Translations under genes and position numbers: made by a program
Notes under the pieces: generated by a model
Database searches by the model: none
What the model saw: the letters and a program-made list of their open reading frames with translations, nothing else
Told to the model about the DNA's origin: nothing
DNA from: Rhizobiaceae bacterium
GTDB taxonomy: Bacteria > Pseudomonadota > Alphaproteobacteria > Rhizobiales > Rhizobiaceae
NCBI GenBank assembly: GCA_016763155.1
Contig: JAESUH010000011.1
Location: 1-64,000 of the forward strand
Length of the DNA stretch: 64,000 bases
Direction: 5' to 3'
In this document: in pieces, positions 38,189 to 47,568 of the stretch
Layout: each line of letters opens with the position of its first letter
How positions within the stretch are numbered: position 1 is the stretch's first letter

Positions 38189-40411
38189 ATGACTATTAGA
38201 AATACCCGCACAATCACTCCCGAACTGGTCGAAGAACATGGCCTAACGACCGAGGAGTATGACCAGATTGTCGTCCTCACAGGCCGCGAACCCAGTTACA
38301 CGGAACTTGGCATCTGGTCAGCCATGTGGAACGAGCATTGCTCCTATAAATCTTCCAAAAAATGGTTAAAAACCCTCCCTACGGAAGGGCCTCAGGTCGT
38401 TCTTGGGCCCGGTGAAAATGCAGGCGTGGTGGATATTGGTGACGGTGATGTGGTGGTTTTCAAAATGGAAAGCCACAATCACCCATCTTATATTGAACCC
38501 TATCAAGGGGCAGCCACTGGCATGGGCGGCATTTTGCGTGATGTATTCACCATGGGCGCGCGCCCAATTGCTGCAATGAACGCACTTCGCTTCGGCTCCC
38601 CCGATCATCCAAAAACCCGCCATCTGGTTTCCGGTGTGGTCTCCGGCATTGGCGGTTATGGCAATTCTTTCGGCGTGCCAACGGTGGGTGGCGAAGTCAA
38701 TTTCCATGCTCGCTACAATGATAATATTCTGGTCAATGCCTTTGCTGCAGGCATCGCCAAAGCAGACGCCATTTTTCTGTCCGAAGCCAAGGGCGTTGGA
38801 CTTCCTGTCGTTTATCTGGGCGCAAAAACGGGCCGGGACGGCGTTGGTGGCGCAACCATGGCCTCCGCTGAATTTGACGAAAACATTGAGGAAAAACGCC
38901 CAACAGTACAAGTTGGCGATCCCTTCACTGAAAAATGCCTGCTAGAAGCCTGTCTTGAGTTGATGAAAACCGGCGCTGTCATCGCCATTCAGGATATGGG
39001 GGCAGCTGGCCTCACTTGTTCCGCAGTAGAAATGGGTGCCAAGGGTGGCCTTGGCGTTGAATTAAACCTCGATCTGGTTCCCTGCCGCGAAGACAATATG
39101 ACCGCCTATGAAATGATGCTTTCTGAAAGTCAGGAACGCATGTTGATGGTGCTTGATCCTGATAAGGAAAAAGCCGCCGAAGCCATTTTCATCAAATGGG
39201 GTCTGGATTTTGCAATTGTCGGCAAAACCACCGATGATTTGCGCTTCCGTGTCCTCCATCAAGGAGACGAAGTAGCAAACTTGCCAATCAAGGAATTGGG
39301 CGATGAAGCACCAGAATATGACCGCCCCTATATCGTGCCTGGAAAACATTCAGACCTCACCGCTGATATGGTTGAAGACGTCAAAGATTATAACAAGGCG
39401 CTGAAAACCCTGTTGAATTCTCCTGATATCTGCTCGCGCCGCTGGGTCTGGGAACAATATGATACGCTCATTCAGGGCAATACTCTGCAGATCCCAGGCG
39501 GAGATGCCGGTATCGTGCGCATTGAAAACGAAGATGGTGAAACAACCGGCAAAGCCCTCGCCTTCGCCTGCGATGTGACCCCGCGTTATTGCGAAGCCGA
39601 CGCCTTTGAAGGCGGTAAGCAGGCAGTGGCAGAGGTCTATCGAAACCTCACCGCCGTTGGTGCGCAGCCACTCGCTTCCACCGATAATCTGAATTTTGGC
39701 AATCCTGAAAAACCGGAGATTATGGGCAGTTTTGTCAAGGCAATCGAAGGTATTGGAGAGGCTGTTCTGGCACTCGACATGCCAATCGTTTCCGGCAATG
39801 TATCGCTTTATAACGAAACCAAGGGCCAAGCCATTCTACCCACCCCAACCATAGGTGGCGTTGGGCTGATCCCCGATAGTTCCAAATGCGCGACCATTGG
39901 CGGTGCAAATTCCGGCGACGTGTTATTTTTGATCGGCATCGAGGCTGAACATCTTGGCCAATCGCTTTACCTGCGAGAATGCCTAGACCTTGAAGAAGGC
40001 CCGCCCCCGCCGGTTGATTTGCTGACAGAAAAAGCCCGTGGTGATTTTGTCCGCGCGGCAATTAGATCAGGCTACGTAAGCGCATGTCATGATATTTCTG
40101 ATGGCGGCCTTGCTGTCGCACTTGCCGAAATAGCAATCGCCAGCGACAAGGGCGCAAACATTGATATCACTAGCGATTTCCCCCATGCTGCCTTGTTTGG
40201 TGAAGATCAGGCACGCTATATTCTTGCAGTTAATGCAGACTATGCAGATATGTTTGCCGCAAATTCTGAAGGGTCTGGTGTTTCTTTCACAAGGCTCGGG
40301 CAGGTTGCAGGAGATAGGCTGATTATTGGTGATTATATTTCCCTATCAGTCCAGGAAATGAAACAATTGCACGAATCGTGGTTCCCTGAGTTTATGGCAG
40401 AAGCCACTTAA
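38189..40411 (+). CDS. purL: Phosphoribosylformylglycinamidine synthase subunit PurL
   Basis: [76 protein letters not shown]. Confidence 0.98.
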   Translation: MTIRNTRTITPELVEEHGLTTEEYDQIVVLTGREPSYTELGIWSAMWNEHCSYKSSKKWLKTLPTEGPQVVLGPGENAGVVDIGDGDVVVFKMESHNHPSYIEPYQGAATGMGGILRDVFTMGARPIAAMNALRFGSPDHPKTRHLVSGVVSGIGGYGNSFGVPTVGGEVNFHARYNDNILVNAFAAGIAKADAIFLSEAKGVGLPVVYLGAKTGRDGVGGATMASAEFDENIEEKRPTVQVGDPFTEKCLLEACLELMKTGAVIAIQDMGAAGLTCSAVEMGAKGGLGVELNLDLVPCREDNMTAYEMMLSESQERMLMVLDPDKEKAAEAIFIKWGLDFAIVGKTTDDLRFRVLHQGDEVANLPIKELGDEAPEYDRPYIVPGKHSDLTADMVEDVKDYNKALKTLLNSPDICSRRWVWEQYDTLIQGNTLQIPGGDAGIVRIENEDGETTGKALAFACDVTPRYCEADAFEGGKQAVAEVYRNLTAVGAQPLASTDNLNFGNPEKPEIMGSFVKAIEGIGEAVLALDMPIVSGNVSLYNETKGQAILPTPTIGGVGLIPDSSKCATIGGANSGDVLFLIGIEAEHLGQSLYLRECLDLEEGPPPPVDLLTEKARGDFVRAAIRSGYVSACHDISDGGLAVALAEIAIASDKGANIDITSDFPHAALFGEDQARYILAVNADYADMFAANSEGSGVSFTRLGQVAGDRLIIGDYISLSVQEMKQLHESWFPEFMAEAT

Positions 40412-40456
40412 CAGTCCCAAAATCGTGCAGAACACCGCTGAATAGGAGTATATTTT

Positions 40457-40690
40457 ATGGCAATGGATGCCGCTGATATCGAGCAAATGATTATCGAAGC
40501 CCTGCCTGATGCAAAGGTCACAATCAGGGACCTTGCAGGTGATGGTGATCACTATGCCGCTGAAGTAATTTCAGAAAGTTTTCGTGGGAAATCCCGCGTC
40601 CAGCAACATCAAATGGTCTACAAGGCGCTCAAAGGCAATATGGGTGGCGTGTTGCACGCGCTTGCCTTGCAAACCAGCGTTCCCGAGTAA
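40457..40690 (+). CDS. BolA family protein
   Basis: MAMDAADIEQMIIEALPDAKVTIRDLAGDGDHYAAEVISESFRGKSRVQQHQMVYKALKGNMGGVLHALALQT. Confidence 0.95.
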   Translation: MAMDAADIEQMIIEALPDAKVTIRDLAGDGDHYAAEVISESFRGKSRVQQHQMVYKALKGNMGGVLHALALQTSVPE

Positions 40691-40696
40691 TCAATC

Positions 40697-40822
40697 ATGT
40701 CCAGCGGCTTAGAAAAAATACCAAGGATATTCAAAAAACCAATATGGAAAGATCCAGTATTTTGGTTGTTTTGGGTGGCATTGGCATTCTGGGCAAGCGT
40801 TATATGGATAATATTTGTGTGA
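40697..40822 (+). CDS. 41-aa Trp-rich single-TM microprotein (not in supplied ORF track)
   Basis: MSSGLEKIPRIFKKPIWKDPVFWLFWVALAFWASVIWIIFV*; starts 6 nt after the bolA stop, upstream of grx4, same strand. Confidence 0.6.
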   Translation: MSSGLEKIPRIFKKPIWKDPVFWLFWVALAFWASVIWIIFV

Positions 40823-40904
40823 AGCCCCTTGTTTCTCGGCTATTTCGGGATATCTTTGGGGTGAATAGTGTAGCCAATTTGGCTTCCGAGTAAGGAAAAA
40901 CGAT

Positions 40905-41243
40905 ATGAGCATGAACGAATTCATCGAAAATGAGGTGAAAACCAACAACGTGGTTTTATTCATGAAGGGTACCCCAGACTTTCCACAATGTGGATTTTCC
41001 GGTCAGGTTACCCAGATTCTGAATTATCTCGGCGTTGAGTTTAAGGGCATCAACGTTCTAAGTGACGATGATTTGCGTCAGGGTATCAAGGATTACACCC
41101 AATGGCCCACAGTGCCGCAGCTCTATGTAAAAGGCGAGTTCGTTGGCGGATGTGATATTATCCGCGAAATGTTCCAAAATGGAGAACTTCAAACGCATAT
41201 GACTGAGAAAGGTATTGTACAGCAAAAGACCGCTGAAGCTTAG
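40905..41243 (+). CDS. grxD: Monothiol CGFS glutaredoxin (Grx4/GrxD type)
   Basis: VVLFMKGTPDFPQCGFSGQVTQILNYLGVEFKGINVL, WPTVPQLYVKGEFVGGCDIIREMFQNGEL. Confidence 0.97.
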   Translation: MSMNEFIENEVKTNNVVLFMKGTPDFPQCGFSGQVTQILNYLGVEFKGINVLSDDDLRQGIKDYTQWPTVPQLYVKGEFVGGCDIIREMFQNGELQTHMTEKGIVQQKTAEA

Positions 41244-41427
41244 TCAGATCGCAACTGTGTTAGCAGTTCATAATCTGGCTTGATTTGCCACTAAATCGCC
41301 CAATTTATGAGTGATTAAGGCATTGATATGCTACAATAATGAACAAGGTAACTCTCATTTCCCATTCATTAACCAATCTCTGTTCTAATTTAGACATACG
41401 GATTATGTGATGGGTACCGGTGACGTG

Positions 41428-42387
41428 ATGCAAAAAACTGTTTTTTCAGCGTGGAATGACCACGCACGAACCAAATTTTTGATGATAGCAATGCTAGGCG
41501 TCCTGCCACTGGCAGGGTGCACGTCCAGCGGTATTTCGGATATTGCAAGTGGCCTTGAAACAAGCGCCATTGCTCCAGCTCCAATTGGAGCCCCACAGCA
41601 ACTTCGCCAAAATCAAATTCAGGTCGTAGATTTACCACCACCCGTTGCAACGGCACCGGCAGGTCTCGAGCAAATGGAACAACCTGTAAGCCTGACCACG
41701 TTGATCGAGAATTCCGAGCCGGAAAGTTTTGCACTTGCCAGTTACGGACAAGATGCTAACGGGTTCCCGGCTCAGGCCTATGGTGAAGTCCCTATAGACA
41801 CCCCTGAGACACTTGCTGAGCAACGTATCGCAGAACTTTTTCCCAAAATGAAGCATGGCACTTGCAAGACAGGTTGGGGAACTCAGGCAAAAAGACTTGA
41901 TGCCAATCGATATACTCCAGGTGATCCTTATTATATCGAAATTCGCATGAGACATACGCCACCTCTACCCGTAGGCCACACCTATACTGCCTATGGAAGA
42001 TTGGATGAACAGGGCAACAAACTGGATGAACATCTGGTTATGCTTGCCCCCGTTGGTGGCTATGTGGGTGCTGGAATTGCCGGCGCCATTCCAATGCCTG
42101 GAATAATGGTACCACAAAAAACTGATTGCAAGATCACACCGAAGGCCGCTTATCGCGTTTCCTTGAGTGCTGTTCAATATGAAAAGCTGCTTTTAGAAAT
42201 CAAGCAGGCGAAAATTGATAAACCCAGATATCAGCTGTTCACCTATAATTGCAATCACTTCACTTCCCGGATATCAGAATCCGTTGGCATCAAAACGCCG
42301 CGTAACAAATACACCTCATCACTTGTGTATATGTATGATATTATTAAGGAAAACGAGCTCCGAGCCACTCGGTTGGCCAGCCGTTAA
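41428..42387 (+). CDS. Putative lipoprotein with PPPDE/papain-fold-like C-terminal region
   Basis: Lipobox LPLAGC; C-terminal VGHTYTAYGRLDEQG...RYQLFTYNCNHFTSRISESVGIKTP. Confidence 0.6.
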   Translation: MQKTVFSAWNDHARTKFLMIAMLGVLPLAGCTSSGISDIASGLETSAIAPAPIGAPQQLRQNQIQVVDLPPPVATAPAGLEQMEQPVSLTTLIENSEPESFALASYGQDANGFPAQAYGEVPIDTPETLAEQRIAELFPKMKHGTCKTGWGTQAKRLDANRYTPGDPYYIEIRMRHTPPLPVGHTYTAYGRLDEQGNKLDEHLVMLAPVGGYVGAGIAGAIPMPGIMVPQKTDCKITPKAAYRVSLSAVQYEKLLLEIKQAKIDKPRYQLFTYNCNHFTSRISESVGIKTPRNKYTSSLVYMYDIIKENELRATRLASR

Positions 42388-42409
42388 ATCAAATCATTAT
42401 TGCTAAAAG

Positions 42410-42436
42410 AGCGCTCTTGCCATTTGCTAGAGCGCT
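42410..42436. terminator. Shared bidirectional hairpin between convergent lipoprotein gene and scpB
   Basis: AGCGCTCT-(11 nt)-AGAGCGCT, with A/T tracts on either side. Confidence 0.5.
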
Positions 42437-42502
42437 TTAGCCTTTGATTTTACAAAAATTCTATATGAATATCCGCTCCCGCTATTAGGCAGGCGCAATC
42501 GG

Positions 42503-43228
42503 TTACTTTTCATCCCCAAGGGGAGATAGCAGACCCAAATCTTCAAGATCTTCCGGTGTGAACGGATCCTCATCTTCCTGCAATTCGTCTGAATCGTAGG
42601 GAACAGGAACGGAAAACTTCGCCGGTAATTGCGATTGCAATAATCCAGAGCCTCGTAGCTCATCTAGTCCAGGCAAATCTCTTAATTCAGATAATGCAAA
42701 ATGATCCAGAAATTCATCGGTCGTGCCATAGGTGATTGGACGCCCGGGGGTACGCCTGCGGCCACGCATTTTGACCCAACCGGTTTCCATCAATACATCC
42801 AAGGTGCCTTTGGAGGTGGAAACCCCGCGAATATCTTCAAGCTCAGCCCGCGTGGTAGGTTGGTGATAAGCGATCGTCGCCAGAACTTCCAAAGCCGCAC
42901 GTGAAAGTTTTTTGATTGCTACAGCTTCACGCTGCAACAAAAAGCTCAAATCATCAGCAGTGCGGAATGCCCAATTATTGCCGATCTTGACCAGATTAAC
43001 GCCACGATTTGCATAGAGTTGTTGCAAATCCGCCATCAATTCATCCAGAGCCACATCTTCGGGCAAGCGTTCACTCAGCGCCCGCTCTGACACTGGTTCC
43101 GCAGAAGCAAACACGATTGCTTCCACCATGCGCAAATGCTCATGACGCGGCTTGATTGCCATCTCATCGCCTCCAGCAGGCCCAAAAGTCAAAATTTTTG
43201 CATCGTTCTGCTTCATATTCTCGCTCAT
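42503..43228 (-). CDS. scpB: Segregation and condensation protein B
   Basis: RMVEAIVFASAEPVSERALSERLPEDVAL, RAALEVLATIAYHQPTTRAELEDIRGVSTSKGTLDVLMETGWVKMRGRRRTPGRPITYGTTDEFLDHF. Confidence 0.96.
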   Translation of the reverse strand: MSENMKQNDAKILTFGPAGGDEMAIKPRHEHLRMVEAIVFASAEPVSERALSERLPEDVALDELMADLQQLYANRGVNLVKIGNNWAFRTADDLSFLLQREAVAIKKLSRAALEVLATIAYHQPTTRAELEDIRGVSTSKGTLDVLMETGWVKMRGRRRTPGRPITYGTTDEFLDHFALSELRDLPGLDELRGSGLLQSQLPAKFSVPVPYDSDELQEDEDPFTPEDLEDLGLLSPLGDEK

Positions 43229-43236
43229 TTTAGTTC

Positions 43237-44112
43237 CTATTCCACAGCCCGATTATCGGTTTTCGATTGCGCCGTTCGAATATATAATGGTGCAAAAGCT
43301 TCCTCTTGCCGCATGAGCAACGTCCCTTCCCGCACCAGTTCTAGCGACGCAGCAAAAGAACTGGCAATTGCGCTGATACGCATTTCCGGCGTGGGAATAT
43401 ATTTTAGCAAAAACACATCAAGTGGTGTCCAGTTGGACAATTCCCCGACCAAACGTGTGAGTATTTCGCGGGCATCAGATAGTGACCATACGTCCCGTTT
43501 GGCGATAGTAACCGTTGAAACACTCTGGCGTTGACGCTGTGCGGCATAGGCAGTCAGCAAGTCATAGAGCGACGCCTTATATTCGCTGCGCCGGTCAATC
43601 GCGATGGGTTCCGGATTGCCTCTGGCAAAGAAGTCCTACCCCAGGCGGTTTCGATTGATGAGCTTATTGCCAGCCTCACGCATGGCTTCAAGTCGCTGCA
43701 AGCGGAAGGCAAGCAATGCGGCCATTTCTTCGCCGCTCAGCTCCTCGTCATCATCCTCTTCATTGGGCAATAACAGACGGGATTTAAGATAAGCCAGCCA
43801 AGCCGCCATTACCAGATAATCAGCTGCAAGTTCAATTCGCAGCATTCTCAATTCTTCAATAAAGACCAGATATTGCTCGGCCAGCGCCAAAATTGAAATT
43901 TTGGCCAGGTCAACTTTTTGACGGCGTGATAGCTCCAGCAAAAGACCAAGCGGCCCTTCAAATCCTTCCACATCCACATTCATCTCAGGGACGGGAGTAC
44001 GGGACAAGTCGCCTTCTACTGCCGCTTGATCATGGTTTTCACCATCCCACAAATCGGCAGTTACAGCTTCTTGCTGTTCGTTCTTAGTATTGTTGTCACC
44101 TGTATCAGTCAC
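43237..44112 (-). pseudogene. scpA: Segregation and condensation protein A, interrupted by in-frame TAG at 43636-43638
   Basis: 44112-43636: VDVEGFEGPLGLLLELSRRQKVDLAKISILALAEQYLVFIEELRMLRIELAADYLVMAAWLAYLKSRLLLP...EAGNKLINRNRLG*; continues in the same frame DFFARGNPEPIAIDRRSEYKASLYDLLTAYAAQRQRQSVSTVTIAKRDVWSLSDAREILTRLV... to 43237. Confidence 0.85.
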
Positions 44113-44130
44113 AAGTTTTCCGTTCAGTTT

Positions 44131-45147
44131 TTAAACACCAACCGCAAACATGCCCTCATATTCCGCACGTAATTCGGCGATATCGCATTTTTGTGGCTCT
44201 ACCAACAGCTTTTCCGCTGCCTGCGCCCGAACCAGTGCTTGTCCTTCAAGTTCCGGGCAATGGGCAGCAATGATGGACATTTCCTCCATCACTCCATTGC
44301 AATGAAGCACACAATCACAACCTGCCGCAAAAGCCTTTTGTGTTCTGTCAGAGAAATCCCCAGAAAGCGCATGCATAGAAAGATCATCGCTCATAATCAG
44401 CCCGTCAAACCCGATAAATCCACGAATTACATCGTTGATTATCTTTTTTGATGTGGTCGCTGGAGCTTCAGCATCCAACTGCGAATAAACCACATGTGCA
44501 GTCATCGCCATGGGCAGATCATTCAAACCGACAAATGCGGCAAAATCCGTTGCTTCCAATTCAGCCAAATCACTATCGACGACCGGCAAATCCTTGTGAC
44601 TGTCTGCCCCTGCCCGGCCATGACCCGGAATATGCTTGATTACAGGCAATACGCCCCCAGCCAGCAGGCCTTCGCTTGCAGAACGTCCCATGGCCACAAC
44701 GGTTTCAACATCATACCCATAGGCCCTATCGCCGATCACATCATGAGCACCTTTAACAGGCACATCCAATACCGGCAGGCAGTCGACATTAAGCCCCACA
44801 TCGATCAAATCTGCAGCCATCAACCGCGATTGCAACCATGCAGCCCGCAGTCCTGTTGCTTTGTCCTGTCGATAAAGATCACCAAGTATTTGGCCCGAAT
44901 GATAATCATGCCAATGGGGAGGTTTCAGGCGGCGCACCCGCCCACCTTCTTGGTCAACCAGAATAGGAACATTCTCACGCCCAACGCATTCGCGCATTTC
45001 GCTACACAAACCACGAAGTTGATCCGGGTTATCGATATTTCTTGCAAATACGATAAAACCCCAAGGCAGCTCATCACGAAAAAACTGTTTTTCGTCCTGC
45101 GTCAGTTCAAGACCGGAACAACCGGCAATTAATGCTTTGATTCCCAT
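44131..45147 (-). CDS. nagZ: Beta-N-acetylhexosaminidase
   Basis: VPILVDQEGGRVRRLKPPHW, PVIKHIPGHGRAGADSHKDLPVVD, GFIGFDGLIMSDDLSMHALSGD. Confidence 0.97.
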   Translation of the reverse strand: MGIKALIAGCSGLELTQDEKQFFRDELPWGFIVFARNIDNPDQLRGLCSEMRECVGRENVPILVDQEGGRVRRLKPPHWHDYHSGQILGDLYRQDKATGLRAAWLQSRLMAADLIDVGLNVDCLPVLDVPVKGAHDVIGDRAYGYDVETVVAMGRSASEGLLAGGVLPVIKHIPGHGRAGADSHKDLPVVDSDLAELEATDFAAFVGLNDLPMAMTAHVVYSQLDAEAPATTSKKIINDVIRGFIGFDGLIMSDDLSMHALSGDFSDRTQKAFAAGCDCVLHCNGVMEEMSIIAAHCPELEGQALVRAQAAEKLLVEPQKCDIAELRAEYEGMFAVGV

Positions 45148-45249
45148 GGGAACAGAATAACAGCCTCACCCATAGGCACAAACTAAAATTGCAGATGAAA
45201 CCACAACAAAATCAAATAAGCTTGCGCATATATCTAACCGTGAAAGGTT

Positions 45250-47427
45250 CTAGCGGGTGACGAAACAACTGCCACCTGATGACTTGAATTTAGTGCAAAA
45301 ACTGTTCGCCGACTGCTTAGACTGCGCTTTCACACGTACCCGGAAAAAGGTACCCTTGCCGCTAACCTGCGCTTGCTGGATGCTAACCGACTGATCATTA
45401 AGCAGGTTTGGGAATTTTCGTTTTAGATTTTTGAACGAGGCATCCGCCGCTTCCTGGCTACGTTGGGAAGAAATCTGCACAGCCCATCCATTACTTGAGC
45501 TGGCTGACTGAAGTGGCAATCCACTCCCGTTTGAAGTATTTGCAACCCGAATGGAATCAGTTTTCTCTGGATCAGGCTTCAAGACTGTATTTGCTGGTTC
45601 TGGATTGGTCGAGACCAATACAGGTTTTGGCAGCGGGCTTTGCTCCGGAATTGGAATATTCCCGGTTGCTACAACCGCACCATCGATGGGTTCGGGCCCA
45701 CTATTGGTAGTTTCAACCACAGGATTAGCTGAAGCCAGCTGAGTTGTATCAGTTCCATTTTCAGGGTTAGGGTCCAAAGACAGCGCTTCCGGCACCACGG
45801 GATCGGTGCTAAAAGTATTAAGACCATTTGGTACTACATCTTGCAGCGCAATCTCGGTGGTCTCCACATCTCCCACAGGGTCAGGAATTATAATGGTCCC
45901 ATCCGGCTTAACGGTGAATGTCTTCACCCGTTTTGGCGCAATGGCTGCAGGCACATTTGCAACAGGTTCATCAGTTCCTGGCGAAAGGCGCTCTTCAACT
46001 TTGGTTTCAAAGGAGGCCACCCGCTCAGGGGTCTCATTGGCAATCTCGGTTCCAGAAATCAACCTATCCTGATTTGAATTCTCTTTTTCGCCAGAAAGCT
46101 CCGCATAGGAGGCTTTATCCTGGTTGGCAATGAATTTACCACCGCGATTTTCGGGTTTAATTTTGATGTCACCAGTGTCAGCTTTCACAACAATAGGGTC
46201 TTTTTCGCTATCACCCTTTGAGAAATAGCCATACCCAACAGCCGAAAATCCAGCAACTAGCGCAATTCCAAGCGCTAAAGCGGCCATTTTAAACCCACTG
46301 CGCCCGGAACGTGGCGACATAGATGCGCCTAATTCTTTTTCGAGTTCTGCCTCATCAAACATGGCAGGATCATTTAGATGTTCTGGTCCGGCTTCCATAG
46401 AAACAGCAGCAACTATATTTTCCTCTTCTTCAGGGAATGCTGCATCAAATTCCAATTGACCTTCACTGGCATCAATTTCATCCCATGATTGTGCCGGTGG
46501 AGTTTCGTCCAAGGCCGGGTCTTCATGTGTATTATCAACAGGTTGCTGAAGACCTTCATCCAGATCAAGTTCGTCGGCAAATGCCGATTCAAACTCTGCT
46601 TCCAGGTTCAATTCATCGCCAGAAAAATCAGCTTCAGTCGCAAGTTCCGGCTCTATATCAAATGTGAGTTCCTGAGGAGCTACATAATTTTCTTGTTGCG
46701 GCACACCAGCATCCGGCATGGCTTCAACAGCAAGTTCACCGGCCAGAGCTTCCACTTGTTGCAACTGCTCAATGTGATTTCTCTCGGCATCGGCCGGCAC
46801 AAATGACTCAGCCAGTGCCTTTGGCAATTCCGGCGGCACTTGAGATTCTGGGACAACCGGCGCTGATGGAAGCGGCGGAGCGGCTGGTTCTACCAGCTCT
46901 GCAAGTTCTTGAACTTGCAGCTCAGAGACCAATTGTTCTTCAAGGGAAGCTTCAAAATCACTGATGACAGTGTTATATTCTTCAATCGGAGCTTGAACCA
47001 CAGGATCTTGGACGCTTGGATCACGGGCAATCGGATCATGGCTAACTGGCGCCTGAACCACTGGTTCATAGGCAATTGGAGCCTGAACAATTGATGGCTG
47101 GGCAACAGGATTATCAGCAACGCTCAAGTCTTCAACTGGTGCCACACCTTGCACAACAGGTTGTTGTTCAATAGGTGCGCCTTGTTGCTGAGCAATTTCC
47201 CGAAGCAGTTCCTGCTCCAGATCAGCCCCAAACTCGATTTCGGCCTCACCTTGCATTTCTGGCACTGCCACATCGCTGTGTTGCGCTTGCAGGAGTTCTT
47301 CTACTGGTTGCTCTTGCAAAGCTTCCACAATTGGACTTTCGCCAGCAACAATACGGGCAAGTTCAGCCAGTGGGTCATCATCCTCTATAGGATTGCTCTG
47401 ACTAGCCTGATCAATACGTTCGCTCAT
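45250..47427 (-). CDS. SPOR domain-containing membrane protein
   Basis: Long acidic N-terminus, single TM (FKMAALALGIALVAGFSAVGYGYF), C-terminal SPOR domain GWAVQISSQRSQEAADASFKNLKRKFPNLL...GTFFRVRVKAQSKQSANSFCTKFKSSGGSCFV. Confidence 0.92.
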   Translation of the reverse strand: MSERIDQASQSNPIEDDDPLAELARIVAGESPIVEALQEQPVEELLQAQHSDVAVPEMQGEAEIEFGADLEQELLREIAQQQGAPIEQQPVVQGVAPVEDLSVADNPVAQPSIVQAPIAYEPVVQAPVSHDPIARDPSVQDPVVQAPIEEYNTVISDFEASLEEQLVSELQVQELAELVEPAAPPLPSAPVVPESQVPPELPKALAESFVPADAERNHIEQLQQVEALAGELAVEAMPDAGVPQQENYVAPQELTFDIEPELATEADFSGDELNLEAEFESAFADELDLDEGLQQPVDNTHEDPALDETPPAQSWDEIDASEGQLEFDAAFPEEEENIVAAVSMEAGPEHLNDPAMFDEAELEKELGASMSPRSGRSGFKMAALALGIALVAGFSAVGYGYFSKGDSEKDPIVVKADTGDIKIKPENRGGKFIANQDKASYAELSGEKENSNQDRLISGTEIANETPERVASFETKVEERLSPGTDEPVANVPAAIAPKRVKTFTVKPDGTIIIPDPVGDVETTEIALQDVVPNGLNTFSTDPVVPEALSLDPNPENGTDTTQLASANPVVETTNSGPEPIDGAVVATGNIPIPEQSPLPKPVLVSTNPEPANTVLKPDPEKTDSIRVANTSNGSGLPLQSASSSNGWAVQISSQRSQEAADASFKNLKRKFPNLLNDQSVSIQQAQVSGKGTFFRVRVKAQSKQSANSFCTKFKSSGGSCFVTR

Positions 47428-47568
47428 TACTCTATAAACCTGTTTTCACCCTGGGGCGATGCTGCACTCAAACACAGAATCTCTCAAAACACACATGCAA
47501 CTCAAAAATGGCTTAACAATGATAAGCCAAAGTCAGATGTATCTCAATCAATCAAATGCCGCTGCAAA

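Noticed and set aside
43237-43560. Independent downstream gene beginning at 43560 (supplied ORF)
   Set aside because: Same frame as the upstream scpA half; the 25 intervening codons also fit ScpA (DFFARGNPEP...), and the TTG has no good SD, so it is treated as one interrupted scpA.
44494-45132. 212-aa plus-strand ORF antisense to nagZ
   Set aside because: Shadow ORF of nagZ; composition not protein-like.
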